Below, one piece after another: positions 35,302-45,372 of a DNA stretch of 64,000 nucleotides; positions within the stretch are counted from its first letter, which is position 1; the number at the start of each line of letters is the position of its first letter. The DNA comes from Dipteronia dyeriana. Taxonomy: Eukaryota; Streptophyta; Magnoliopsida; Sapindales; Sapindaceae. Under the pieces are notes generated by a model that had not been told where the DNA came from, ran no database searches, and saw nothing but the letters and a program-made list of their open reading frames with translations. The stretch spans positions 64,119,192 through 64,183,191 of the forward strand of contig CM065300.1 of the NCBI GenBank assembly GCA_032871835.1, read 5' to 3'. The position numbers and the translations under genes are program-made.

Positions 35302-36624
35302 GCTCAATCTCAGCTTGTTATATGGAACTGTTTTATCAGAGTTGGATGAGGGGATACTTTTGCATTTAATAGTTGAAATTTAGGTTCTGTTTGAGTCTCT
35401 GGGAGGCATAAAGATTGTTTTTGCTTGATGGTTTGAACTAGTTGTTCTAATCAATAGCTTTTTTTGATTGTTTCTTTTTCTTTTTTATTCTTAAGAGCAT
35501 ATGTTCTTGTTAAAGGGTATCGGGCATTTTGGAACAAGCCATTCTTTGTGAGATTTTAAATAATAGTCTTTGAATGAAATCATAGGAGTGTATTCAATTG
35601 AATCATTTGTGGTTTGCCATTGTCCAATTTTTAATTGTTTAATGTCGTGTTTGTTTGCAACAGTGAGAAGAGTATGATTCATTTTACCTTGCAATTAAGG
35701 GTATTGTTACTGTTGAAATGTATGGAAGATGTAAATATGCTGATATTGACACCCATGGCTATGGATCATAATCCTCTTATTAGTCTTTGATTTTCCTTGA
35801 CATTTTTCAAGTGTAATAAAACACCAAGTTACATGAGAGAAATAAATTGATCAAATCTTGATCCTGTATTTTTTTTCTACTTAGGTGTCATTAGATTATG
35901 AAAAGTGAAGGAAAGACAAGACAATGAGAGGATCCTGATCCCAAAACTTATTAGTACAACAATACTTTATAAAAAAAATTAATTACAAAAATATCCAATA
36001 GAATTTTACAAATTAACTTTAACAAAAATAAACCAATTATTCTATACAATTGTTAATTAAAGTCATATCTTCAACTATATTTATTATTAAAAAAAACTTA
36101 ACTTTATAAAAAAAAACTTATGATAAACCCTAACATATTATAAACCCTAATTAAACTTTACTTTTATTTTAAGTATCAAACATTCTCAGCATCATATGAT
36201 TATTATATTGTTTTTGTCTTTCTTTTATGTATAGTTATGAACTCTACCAATAAACCAATTTTTTTTTTAAACGATAGTTATAGATACTAACAAGTTAGTC
36301 GAAGATATGAATAAGTTTTTTATTTTTTTTATTTTTAAGATAAGTATAAATAAGATAATTCAATTCATGATTGAAAATCTCTTGACCCCATATAATATGT
36401 ATTAAAATAAATATATTTATTTCAATGATGGTACTATTTACATTAGAATGAGTGTTTATAGTAATATTTATTTTTTAAAGTTTAGACATGGGAGTGCTTA
36501 TAAAAAAATGAATGTACTAATAAGTTTTATTGGTGTCAATATCCGTATACAAGACATAATTCTAATTTTAGCGTAAATTTTAAAGAGATATCTCATATCT
36601 GTAAATCTATATTGAAAATCATAT
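35302..36624. other. 3' flank of CCCH gene and AT-rich intergenic DNA
   Basis: Contains the probable 3' UTR; AATAAA-type signals occur near 35815 and 35842. From about 35930 the sequence is very AT-rich. No coding or repeat family recognised. Confidence 0.5.
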
Positions 36625-37716
36625 TGTCAGCCAAAATTCACCCAGGGTGAGGATTTCCAGTTAACACCCTCAGTACCACGACCTCGACGGATCGTAGTCG
36701 GGGTTGGGTACCTTCGGTACCGGTTACACGTGTAGGTTCAGTAGGAAAATGAATACAAATGAAATGATAGATTAAAACAAGGCTCTTTTTACTATTAATA
36801 AAATCGAAATACATATTCCAATACAACGAAATGAGACACTCAATCACTCTTCCTCTATTTTACTTCAACGAATGGAAAATGACGAATACGTTTATGTCAA
36901 TAAGTGGATCTTACTCTCGATGTCCATCCTCCCTTCCCCTTGATATTTTCTTTCTATTTATGCATGAAGTCTTAGGTCAACATATTGATCCTCCTTCCCT
37001 GTTCTACGTGATTTTCTGTTTAATGTGATGATCCTGGAGATTAGGCGGATAATATCCTGGCAAGAAAGGGTGTTTGTTTCCCTTTTAAATTATTCAATTG
37101 TAACAATGTACACATGGAGTTCATCCACGGTGTTTGGTGAATAATATTATGTCATCTGTTGGCCATGCATCGATCTGATGTCGTGGCGGGGTACCTCGAG
37201 GTACTAGTTTATTAACGGGGTGCCCTGAGGTACCACTTTGGGGAGGTGACACTTGACCGATGGAGATGGTGAAGATGAGGTATCCTAAGGTACCAACCTA
37301 CTAGCGGGATACCCTGGAGTACCATTCTGGTGATGTTGCGCTTGATTGGTCACTCTGGCGAGGTACTTCGAGGTACCATTATGGTGGTGAGGTGTTTGGT
37401 TGATCTTATTGGAGCCTTTCGATCTTCTAGAAGCTTTACGGGCATCTTCCTATCTGCCAAAAAGGTAGAAGACGTACCTCGACAGGAGTGCAGATCGTCA
37501 CCGCGGTGCCTAGGCATCAGCTGGGGGGTTCACGAGGGTACAGATACCACGTTTTGCTCTTACAACGATATCGAGATCCCCGGGTCGTGCTAGACTTGTT
37601 GCTACGAGGTAGACCGCTGCACCCGGGGTCTCCTAGTGCTTGAAGGTGCTCTCTACCAGGTACTATTTCCAATGGAAAACTTCCCTTTGAGCCCTTGCCA
37701 AATTTGGCTATTAACA
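36625..37716 (-). repeat. LTR E, 3' LTR of gypsy element E
   Basis: About 1.09 kb, TGTCAGCC...GGCTATTAACA. The low end (gaggatttccagttaacaccctcagtaccacgacc) and high end (tgccaaatttggctattaaca) match the family, but the middle differs from LTRs A-D: it carries short GGTACC palindromes. A polypurine tract (agagaggacttg on the minus strand) abuts its high edge, so it is a 3' LTR. Confidence 0.8.
37180..37385. repeat. GGTACC-centred palindromic repeats in LTR E
   Basis: Repeated 'ggtac(c)(t)cgaggtac(t/c)', 'gtgccctgaggtacca', 'ggtatcctaaggtacca', 'taccctggagtaccatt', 'ggtacttcgaggtaccatt', each a short inverted repeat, spaced roughly 40-50 bp apart. Confidence 0.7.
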
Positions 37717-37728
37717 CAAGTCCTCTCT
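37717..37728 (-). other. polypurine tract next to LTR E
   Basis: agagaggacttg on the minus strand immediately before TGTTAA. Confidence 0.65.
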
Positions 37729-37977
37729 GACTTGAACACGAGTGATTGAGTTAGGGTTGGAGTCAGATTTCCTATCTCGCTTGAGAAAATTTCTGTTTTC
37801 GAATAGGTCACTAGAATATGGGAAGAAATCTTCTCATTTAATGTAGCGGCCACGTGTCAAGCCAGAGGGAGGTTTCCTGTTTGAAAAATGTGACATTTTT
37901 GGCAGCATGCGGGTATCGCGGTGAAAATCTTGTCTTCTCAATCAAATTATCATCATTGATTGCAACTATTTTACTTC

Positions 37978-37985
37978 TATATAAG
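37978..37985 (+). promoter_or_regulatory. TATA-like box of antisense gene (copy E)
   Basis: TATATAAG, 148 bp upstream of the ATG at 38126, followed by a CT-rich leader as in the other copies. Confidence 0.55.
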
Positions 37986-38125
37986 CACGGCTACCTCTCT
38001 TCACTTCCCTCATGCCTTCAAAAATCCCTTCTTTCAAATTTCAAAAATCCTTAAGCTTTCTGTTCTCTTCGCTTCTCTCTAGTTCTTTTTTTTCGCATCT
38101 TTCTAACTTCAAATCCACCGTTGCT

Positions 38126-40610
38126 ATGTCGAATTCTGATCATGATAGCATCGGTAGGTTGGTGGAAGGTGAGTCCCTAAGGCTTGCTGACAAGAAATGA
38201 GCTCAGGAAAAAGATAACAAGGAAAACGATGCCCAACCTCTCCAAACGCGCCGTCGATCCAGTCAGAAAGTTGCCATTGGGGTTGGCTTTTCAAAAATTC
38301 TAGCCGCCCCACTTGAAATTATCGAAAAAGACTCAGAGAAGAAGTCAGGTGAGGTTGAGGCTGCAGAGGGTCAAGTCGGGTCGAGGCTACTGCCATCGCA
38401 ATAGGTGGGGCACTCACCCTCTCGTATGATTTTAGAATCATCCTCGATTCTACTGCCACCATAGAATTGATCAACCGTTTGAGGGAAAGGTTTGGTAATT
38501 CATGATAGTATCTCGATTACTGTACCTCACAGGAACTATAATGTATTCACTCCTCCACTCGATGTGTGTCCCATCTATACAGCGGCTTTTGAAAGCGGAG
38601 TGAGAATGCCATTTCATCCCTCTCTTCGCAGGGCCCTTCACGCCTTGCAGCTCACCCCCCTTCAATTGACACACGAGTTCTTGAGACACCTGGTGGGTTT
38701 TCTCATGCTATGGAAGGAATACTGCGAGAAGGAAGGTATCGACTTGGAACCAGAACCGGACGAGTTGGGGTCAATTTTCTAGGTTACTGCTAACTCCCCT
38801 AGTTCTAGGGGGTAGTTCTACCTCTAGGTAAAGAACCACCTGAGTGGGTGATGTTGTGTGAAGATTGGGGGAGCTCGGTCTTCATCGAGGGCACCGAATA
38901 CCAGGTTCTAACCCGGTTTAGCGGCATGACAACCTATAAAATTTTTTTCCTCACCGCTGAGTCTAGGGTGATTCTAGAGGTGATCGTTGCATGGAACTTT
39001 GTCAACCTAAGCTATCCCACCTCAGAAGTCTGTAACCCCAGCTTGGTGAACCGGTATCTACATATTTCTACTACTTCCTCAGGTGTATCAAATCTTTCTA
39101 CTTTTGCTACCTTGGATTCCTCATTCGGCGCTTGTTTATTATAATCCCTTGTTGAATTGTGCAGTTTCAATTATTTTGTTACTGGTCTAATAGGAGCCAA
39201 GGTCACAGGAAGATATTCTTCCTCTTCTTGGTCCTACCTTACCTAGGTCTCCTATCACTCAAGTTAACAGAACTTCTCCTACTTCTGCTGCGATGAGGGG
39301 TAATAGGCGTATCCCTACTGGGATCCTTAGGGCACCTCTTACAAGGCCTCCTGGTCCTACCTCTCAGATGGATGTGCTCGCTTCCCGACTGACTACGGTA
39401 AGGGGTCAAGGCTCCACTGTTCTGACTACCATTATTTCTTCTATCATGGTTGCCTCTACTTCTATAGCCATTGCTTATATTTTACCTCATCCATCTGTTT
39501 CAGTGTCTTTCCGAGCTGAGGTGGGTCTTGAGACAACTGGTAATACCACTTCTGTGTCTTCTCAAGGGCAAAATCGACCTCGACCAAGCGTTACAGGCTA
39601 GAACGAGGTCATTGAGAGGTTCATCCTATCTTATCCTGGTAGATGCCTTACTGTGATAACCTCGATGCCCTCTTTGGTTTCGCTCACCAAGGGTGCTGCC
39701 CTTATTCTTGAGGTAAGTGCATTGCCGTATCCCATCTCATTTTTATTTTGGCTTTCACATAGCTGGTATCAGAGGGTTAAATAATCTGGTTGCTGTGTAT
39801 TGTAGAATTTCAAGTATAATGTAGTGGTGAGTCACCAGATGTCCTCAATGAGGACTCGCGCTGAAAAGGCTGAGTCTGATAATGAGGTCACCAGAGGGGA
39901 GCTCGACCAAACCAAAGGCGCAGCACAAATATTGAAGCTTAACTTAGATGAGACCGAGAAGGCATTGGAGAATGCATGTCGAGACCTAGAGAGGTTGAAG
40001 TGCTCTCTCGATCAAGAAACCCTTAGGTCGGAGCGGCGAGGCATGGAAAGAAACACCTGGAGAAAAAATCTTAGGAGCAAGAGGCAGAAAATCAAGCTTT
40101 GCGTGCTCAATTGGCTAGCTTGGAAGCTGAGGTTGACTCATCTTTTGGTGATGGGTACTTTTACACGGTGTTCCAGATGGCCTACGCTTTACCACCACCC
40201 TTTGACCTATGCTTCATTATTGATTGGAATCGGGAAGAGATTCTAGAGAGGGCAATGAAGTTTTCTAATCCGCTTAGTGATGGGGCAGGTCCCTCTAGAG
40301 CTGCTAGCACTGACGAATGTGCTAACGACGAAGAGTAATAGTCTAGAGTCACAGAGGTCTTGCTTTCTCCAAGCACGATAGAAGAAGAGCTGGCCACTGC
40401 TCGAGGCGAGGTTGAAGATCAACCTGCCTAAAAGAAACTAGTAGAAGACCAGGCTATTCTAGTCTTGTCGAAGGCAGTGACTGAGGCAGAGCCAGTGGAG
40501 GAGCAGTTCGAGGCAATGGCTACCCCAGTTTCTCAGACCGAGATAGTTCCTCTTGAGATCATGGCTGAGGTTTCCCAGGTTTTGATCGAAGAACAAGCTA
40601 CATAGTAAAA
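38126..40610 (+). pseudogene. antisense gypsy gene (copy E), most complete
   Basis: Opposite strand to the pol at 42040-45372. Starts MSNSDHDSIGRLVEGESLRL. A conserved domain follows: ESGVRMPFHPSLRRALHALQ, LTPLQLTHEFLRHLVGFLML and WKEYCEKEGI (38578-38750), then EDWGSSVFIEGTEYQV and VNRYL (38855-39065). The domain pattern (G.R.P.HP..R..L..L...P.QLTP..W..L..F..LW) resembles the Pfam 'putative gypsy type transposon' family. A linker rich in S/T/P follows, then the phase-0 intron, then a coiled coil (SHQMSSMRTRAEKAESDNEV; LNLDETEKALENACRDLERL) and the tail RAQLASLEAEVDSSFGDGYF with FDLCFIIDWNREEI. Stops and frameshifts (e.g. after LADKK) show it is decayed. Function unknown. Confidence 0.75.
39713..39805 (+). 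other. phase-0 intron of antisense gene (copy E)
   Basis: GAG|GTAAGTGC ... GTATTGTAG|AATTTC, 93 bp. Splicing joins TKGAALILE to NFKYNVVVSHQ. Confidence 0.75.
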
Positions 40611-41140
40611 GGTAGGTGAGTAGCCACTAAAGGAGGTAGCAGGAGGAGGAGGACACCAGGAAAAAGGCAGACACGTGATCTTGATCTCGACGTCATTTCT
40701 GTTGCTCAAAAAGAGGGGTGTGCACCTTGCTTTATCATTAACCAGGCTTCACAATCCATACCCTTTTTTATGTAATCCGGATCCAAGAGATGGGCTCCCT
40801 GTTTGATCTGATGTAGCTCAAATGAGGGGATAAGCTCCCTTGACTTTATGAATGATATCCACTTCTTTCTTTTTAACCTTATCCAATTTACTCTTACTCT
40901 GACTAACTTTGTGTATATCTAACTGAAATAAAAACCTGGTAATGCTAGAAAGATGTAAATCTCGCTAAGTGTAAAGGATCAACATCGATCGAGTAATTGA
41001 CATCTCTTATAGGTACTTAGTTAGGGCGTTCCCCTTGCAGCCCCCATGATCATAAGATCTCCTATTCACTTAACTTCCTGGTCTCTAGAGGACACTACAT
41101 TTACATCTCGAATGGTTCACATATCAAGACTTTGGTGGGA
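40611..41140 (+). other. 3' flank of antisense gene (copy E)
   Basis: Non-coding. The block 'gagatgggctccctgtttgat..gtagctcaaa..ggggataagctccctt' matches 61320-61375 and 14550-14605. Confidence 0.45.
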
Positions 41141-41149
41141 TAGCATGTA

Positions 41150-41930
41150 ACAAATACTCATGTACCAGGGATCCTCTGTTGGTCGTGGTACCCTTGTACC
41201 CTGGCGACGGTTTTAGTTGAGGCACTCCCAACCACTAACTTGAGTCCAGTGTGCACTTGGCTTAATCGTGACCTGACAACACAAAACAATTTGAAAGATT
41301 TGGTGAAAAGATAGGTAGGAGTAGATGAGTTAACGGTACCAGGTTATCGAGGCACTTTAATCCAGATGGTTCTTATGGGACCCTTTGTTGCATTGATTTC
41401 TTATTCTGGGAGAATCTAGGTACCTAGTATCCCTATTTTTTTGGGTTATGGTACTTTGGAAAAATACTTTGGTCGAAGTGATCTAGGTGCCTCTGGTTCT
41501 TGTGCCAGGTAGGTAACATTCTGTGGTGATATCGATCTAGTAGTCAACTATACACTTATACCTAGATCCTTCTTGGGAGAGGTATCCCAACCAAGGCACC
41601 AGGGATGGTGGATGGTCCTGACAACTGAATCCCTGGTCTCAAATTCTGGTAGGCAACTATACCTTGTTAACCAAACCCTTATTAGTGGGGGTGGTGCCCG
41701 ACCAAGGATTCAGAGATGGTGAGGGGGCTTCCTCTAGCTGTCACTGGTCTCATGATCCAACATGCAATTATGCCCTTACGTTCAGATTCTTCTTGGCAAA
41801 GGATGGTACCTGGGCGAGGCATCGGGATGGCTATATAGCTTTCCTGGCTCAAGGCTATCATGATAAATTTCCACTGGCGAAAACAGAATGGAGATGCAGA
41901 AAAAATTTGGAGAAAACTTACTGGAAATTT
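41150..41930. repeat. degenerate ~95 bp tandem repeats (element E)
   Basis: Several diverged units with 'aactatac.cttatac..agatccttcttgggag', 'ccaaccaaggcaccagggatgg', 'ccctggtctcaaattctggtaggcaactat'. More decayed than the arrays at 47740 and 61740. Confidence 0.6.
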
Positions 41931-42039
41931 TATTGATGGTCAAAATAGGAGTACAAAAATGTTTAAAGGCAACTAGTTCTGACATTGAGGTAGAACCGAA
42001 CTGCTTGGACTCTTCCACTTAGGGTAAAACCTCTTTAGA

Positions 42040-43300
42040 TGATCTGTGTTCCATGTATGGTCGATAGGTCATCTATCCATGTCTTCGAGCTTGAAAGCTC
42101 CGCTTCGGACAACTACTTTTACAAGGTAAGGACCTTCCCAGTTTGGTCCTAAGACCCCATCTGACCTGACCCGGGTGTTCTAGGTCACCTTTCAGAGTGC
42201 TAAGTCTTATTCTCTGAAACTCCGGGCTTTCACTCTTTTGTTGAAGATCCTCGCAATTCGACTTTGGTAGACAACTACCCTTTCTACCGCTCCATCTTGT
42301 TTCTCTTTTAGGAGGTCTAGTGTAGCTCTAAGTTTAGCTTCATTACTCTTCGGCTCGAAGTGTTGGACCTGGAACGAGGTCAATTTATGCTCGATAGGTA
42401 AAAATGTTTCTACCCCGAAAGCAAGGGAGTAAGGTGTTTCCCCGGTTGCGGTCCAGTAGGCCCACAATAACTCGGGTAACTCCTCTGCTCACTTACCCAT
42501 TTTCTGCGGGAGCTTATTCTTCAAGAGCTTCTTCTTCAAGAGCTTCTTGATGGTTTTATTGGTAGCCTCTACCAGGCTATTGGTTTAAGGATAAGCTACT
42601 GAGGCGAAGGGGAGGTCGTTTCCCAAATCTTCACATAAATTTTGGAATCGAGCATTGTCAAACTGTTTCCCAAGGTCGGTGGTGATGGCTATCGGGGTAC
42701 CAAAACTACACGTTACATTTGTCTTAACAAACCTGGTAGTGTTTTCTTCCGTGATCTAGGACAGTGGCCCCGCTTCCACCCAGCGAGTAAAGTATTCAAT
42801 TGCAACAATTACATGCTTGGACTGACTTAGAGCAGTAAGAAGATGTCCGATCAAATCAATCCCCCAGATCGTAAACCGGTATGGCAAGCTGATTGACGAT
42901 AGGCATTCTGGGGGTAGATGGTTCAAGCTCGAAATCCTTTGGCATGGTCCACATAATTGTACAAACGACTTCACATCTTAGTGTATTATTGGCAAGTAGT
43001 ATCCCATGTGAAGCACCTGGTATGCTAACGATTCTCCACCGGTGTGACTTCCACAGTTCTTAGAGTGAACCTCTCTTATTATCCAGCTGGCATCATTGGG
43101 GTGTAGGCACCAGAGTAAATGGAGAGATTTTCCCCGCCTATAGAGGTACCTGTCTGCTAGACAATAGCGAACAGAGATTCTTTTGACTTTAAGAGCTTAG
43201 TCGGGGTCCTCTGGAAGCTTTACCTCTTGGAGGTAAGTGGCTATGGAGTTTATCCAGTAAGGAGATCGATCTATTAAACATATTTCTTTTTCGGCAACTA
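42040..43300 (-). pseudogene. integrase of gypsy element E
   Basis: Minus strand from ~43300: linker, zinc-binding remnant, then MKSFVQLCGPCQRISSLNHL, WGIDLIGHL (first catalytic D), IEYFTRWVEAGPLS, then TPIAITTDLGKQFDNARFQN (second D), ASVAYP-stop-TNSLVEATNKTIKKLL (E), and C-terminal GETPYSLAFGVETFLPIEHK and LRATLDLLKEKQDGAVERVV. A direct duplication of 'cttcttcaagagctt' is visible near 42520-42545. Stops and small gaps make it a pseudogene, though all three catalytic positions are kept. Confidence 0.8.
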
Positions 43301-43860
43301 TACTGGATTGGGAGATCACCTGAAAAGGTACTCCATTGGGTAGAGCTTTCCCCCCACTTACAGCTATCTTTATTAAGAAGTCTGCCCTGTGATTCTACTG
43401 GCGTGGTATCTGCTCAATCATGAATCTCTTTAGCTGGTTGTTGAACAATTGGACCTGTTTAAGATAAGCAGCCACGTTATCCCCTTTAGCCTGGCATAGA
43501 CATGTGACATGATTAACTATGAGCTGGGAATCACTCTTGACATGCAAGTAATCTATCCCGAGCTCGAGGGCTATCCTTATTCCTACCAGGAGGGCTACGT
43601 ACTCCGCCTAATTGTTTATGTCTTTAACTCAAACATGAGGATTTGGCAACATTCTGCTTTTTCTGGATCTATCAAGATAATACCTGCCCTTTCCCTAGCC
43701 TATCCAAATGCCCCATCGGTGAAGAGGACCCAAGGATTATAGGCGGTTGGCCAATCATTAATACCTGGTCCTTTCTCTGAATTCGACCCCGCTTTCATGG
43801 GAGCATTGGAGTTGAGAGGTGTTAAGAATTCTACCATGAGTCTGCTAGCACTTAGGCTTT
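43301..43860 (-). pseudogene. second RNase H domain of element E, decayed
   Basis: Located as in element D, between RT and integrase. Matching pieces on the minus strand include the segment with VKSDSQLIVNH near 43540-43500 and the QVQLFNNQLKRFMIEQIPRQ block near 43460-43390. Frames are broken. Confidence 0.6.
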
Positions 43861-45372
43861 GATGGTGGTTCTAGCCTTGTACTTCAAGTCTAACTGAATG
43901 AGCTCGAGAGCCAAACGAATAACCTCCCAGACATATCTGGCCTCTGTAAGAACTGGTGGAGGGGTTGGTCAGTTACCATCGCTATTGCATGTGTCTGGAA
44001 GTAAGGGCAGAGCTTTCTCACCATTTTCACTAAGGCAAAGACAAGCTTCTCGAGGTGGACGTAATTTTTCTTTGGCTGGTTAATACATGACTCACATAGT
44101 AGATAGGTCACTGGATCCCATCCCTACACTATTTAACCAAGGCTCAACTTACAACTATCTCGGATACTACCATATAAATATGCAGCTCTTCTCCAGGTTC
44201 CGGCTTGACCAGTAGTGGTGATCTGGATAGATAAGTCTTGAGAGATTTGAAAGCTCGCTCCCTGTCCTGGTCCCATTTCATATTCCTTTCTTGCTTGATC
44301 ACCTTAAAGAAGGGAAGGCATTTATCCATTGATTGCGAGATGAAACGATTGAGCGCTACAACCCGACCAGTCAAAGCCTGAACCTGCTGGAGCGAGGTAG
44401 GAGACTCTAGGTCCAGTATAGCTTGGATCTTCTCCGACATAGCTAGGTTCAGCCGTATTTGGTCATCTCTTAGAATTTGGAAGGTTTTATGGAGGTAGTT
44501 CTGGTGTTCTTCTGCTACCTAGGATTTGGTGATCATGTCATCAATGTATATCTCTATCGTCATTCCTATCTCTAGCTTAACTAACCAGTTAACTAGGTGT
44601 TGGTATATGGCACTTGCATTCTTGAGGCTAAAAGGCATCTCTTTGTAGCAGTAGAAGCCCTTCCCAATGATAAAACTGGTCTTGTATTGGTCTGTGGGGT
44701 ATATCATGATCTGGTTGTACCCTAAAAAGGTGTCCATAAAGCTTAGGAGCTTATTTCCCGCGGTAGAGTCCACTAACTGGTCGATTTTGGGCAGGGAGAG
44801 AGTAGTCGAAGAATCTAGGTTCATGATAGCTTGGATCTTTTCCGGGTTTACCTCGATTCCTCCCTCGTTCACTATAAAACCCAACAATTTACTTATTGTC
44901 GGCCTAGAGGCACATTTAGCTACATTCAGCCACATTTGGTTTTCCCATACTATGTAGAAAGTCCTGCGAAGATGGTCTTGATGTTCTTTTTCTTCTTGAG
45001 ATTTGGTGATCTTATCATCAATGAACCCCTTAATTGTTTTTCCTATCTCTGGCTCGAATAACCGATTGACCAATCGCTGGTAAGTAGCTCCTGCGTTCTT
45101 GAGGTCGAAAGGCATCACCTTGTAGCAGTACAGACCTTGCCCATGATGAAGATAGTCTTGTCATTATCAGTGGGGTGCATCATAATCTGATTGTACCCCG
45201 AGAACGCATCCATGAAGCTGAGAAGCTTATTTCCGACCGTGGAATCCACCAGTTGATCAATCTCTAGTAGAGGAAAACTATCTTTTGGGCACATCCGGTT
45301 GAGGTCCATATAGTCGACACACATACACCACTTCCCATTTGCCTTTGTGACAATGACAACGTTGGCAATCCA
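43861..45372 (-). pseudogene. reverse transcriptase of element E with internal tandem duplication
   Basis: Minus strand from 45372: WIANVVIVTKANGKW, CVDYMDLNRMCPKDSFPLLE, FMDAFSGYNQIMMHP, MPFDLKNAGATYQRLVNRLF, GFIDDKITKS (active site), then NVAKCASRPTISKLLGFIVN and NPEKIQAIMNLDSS. At about 44800 the reading jumps back to LPKIDQLVDSTAGNKLLSFM and repeats palm motifs: NQIMIYPTDQYKTSFIIGKG, PFSLKNASAIYQHLVNWLV, IYIDDMITKS. After the second copy the connection and RNase H follow (SEKIQAILDLESPTSLQQ..., TDQPLHQFLQRPDMSGRLF). The second copy lacks ~35 residues between LNLA and KIQAI. The RT N-terminus is lost at the 45372 junction. Confidence 0.85.

Noticed and set aside
39764..39774. TGGTATCAGAG, a tRNA-iMet primer-site match
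   Set aside because: Lies inside the intron of the antisense gene with no LTR edge beside it; chance match.
44667..44957. 96-codon plus-strand frame
   Set aside because: Complement of the duplicated RT; not a separate gene.
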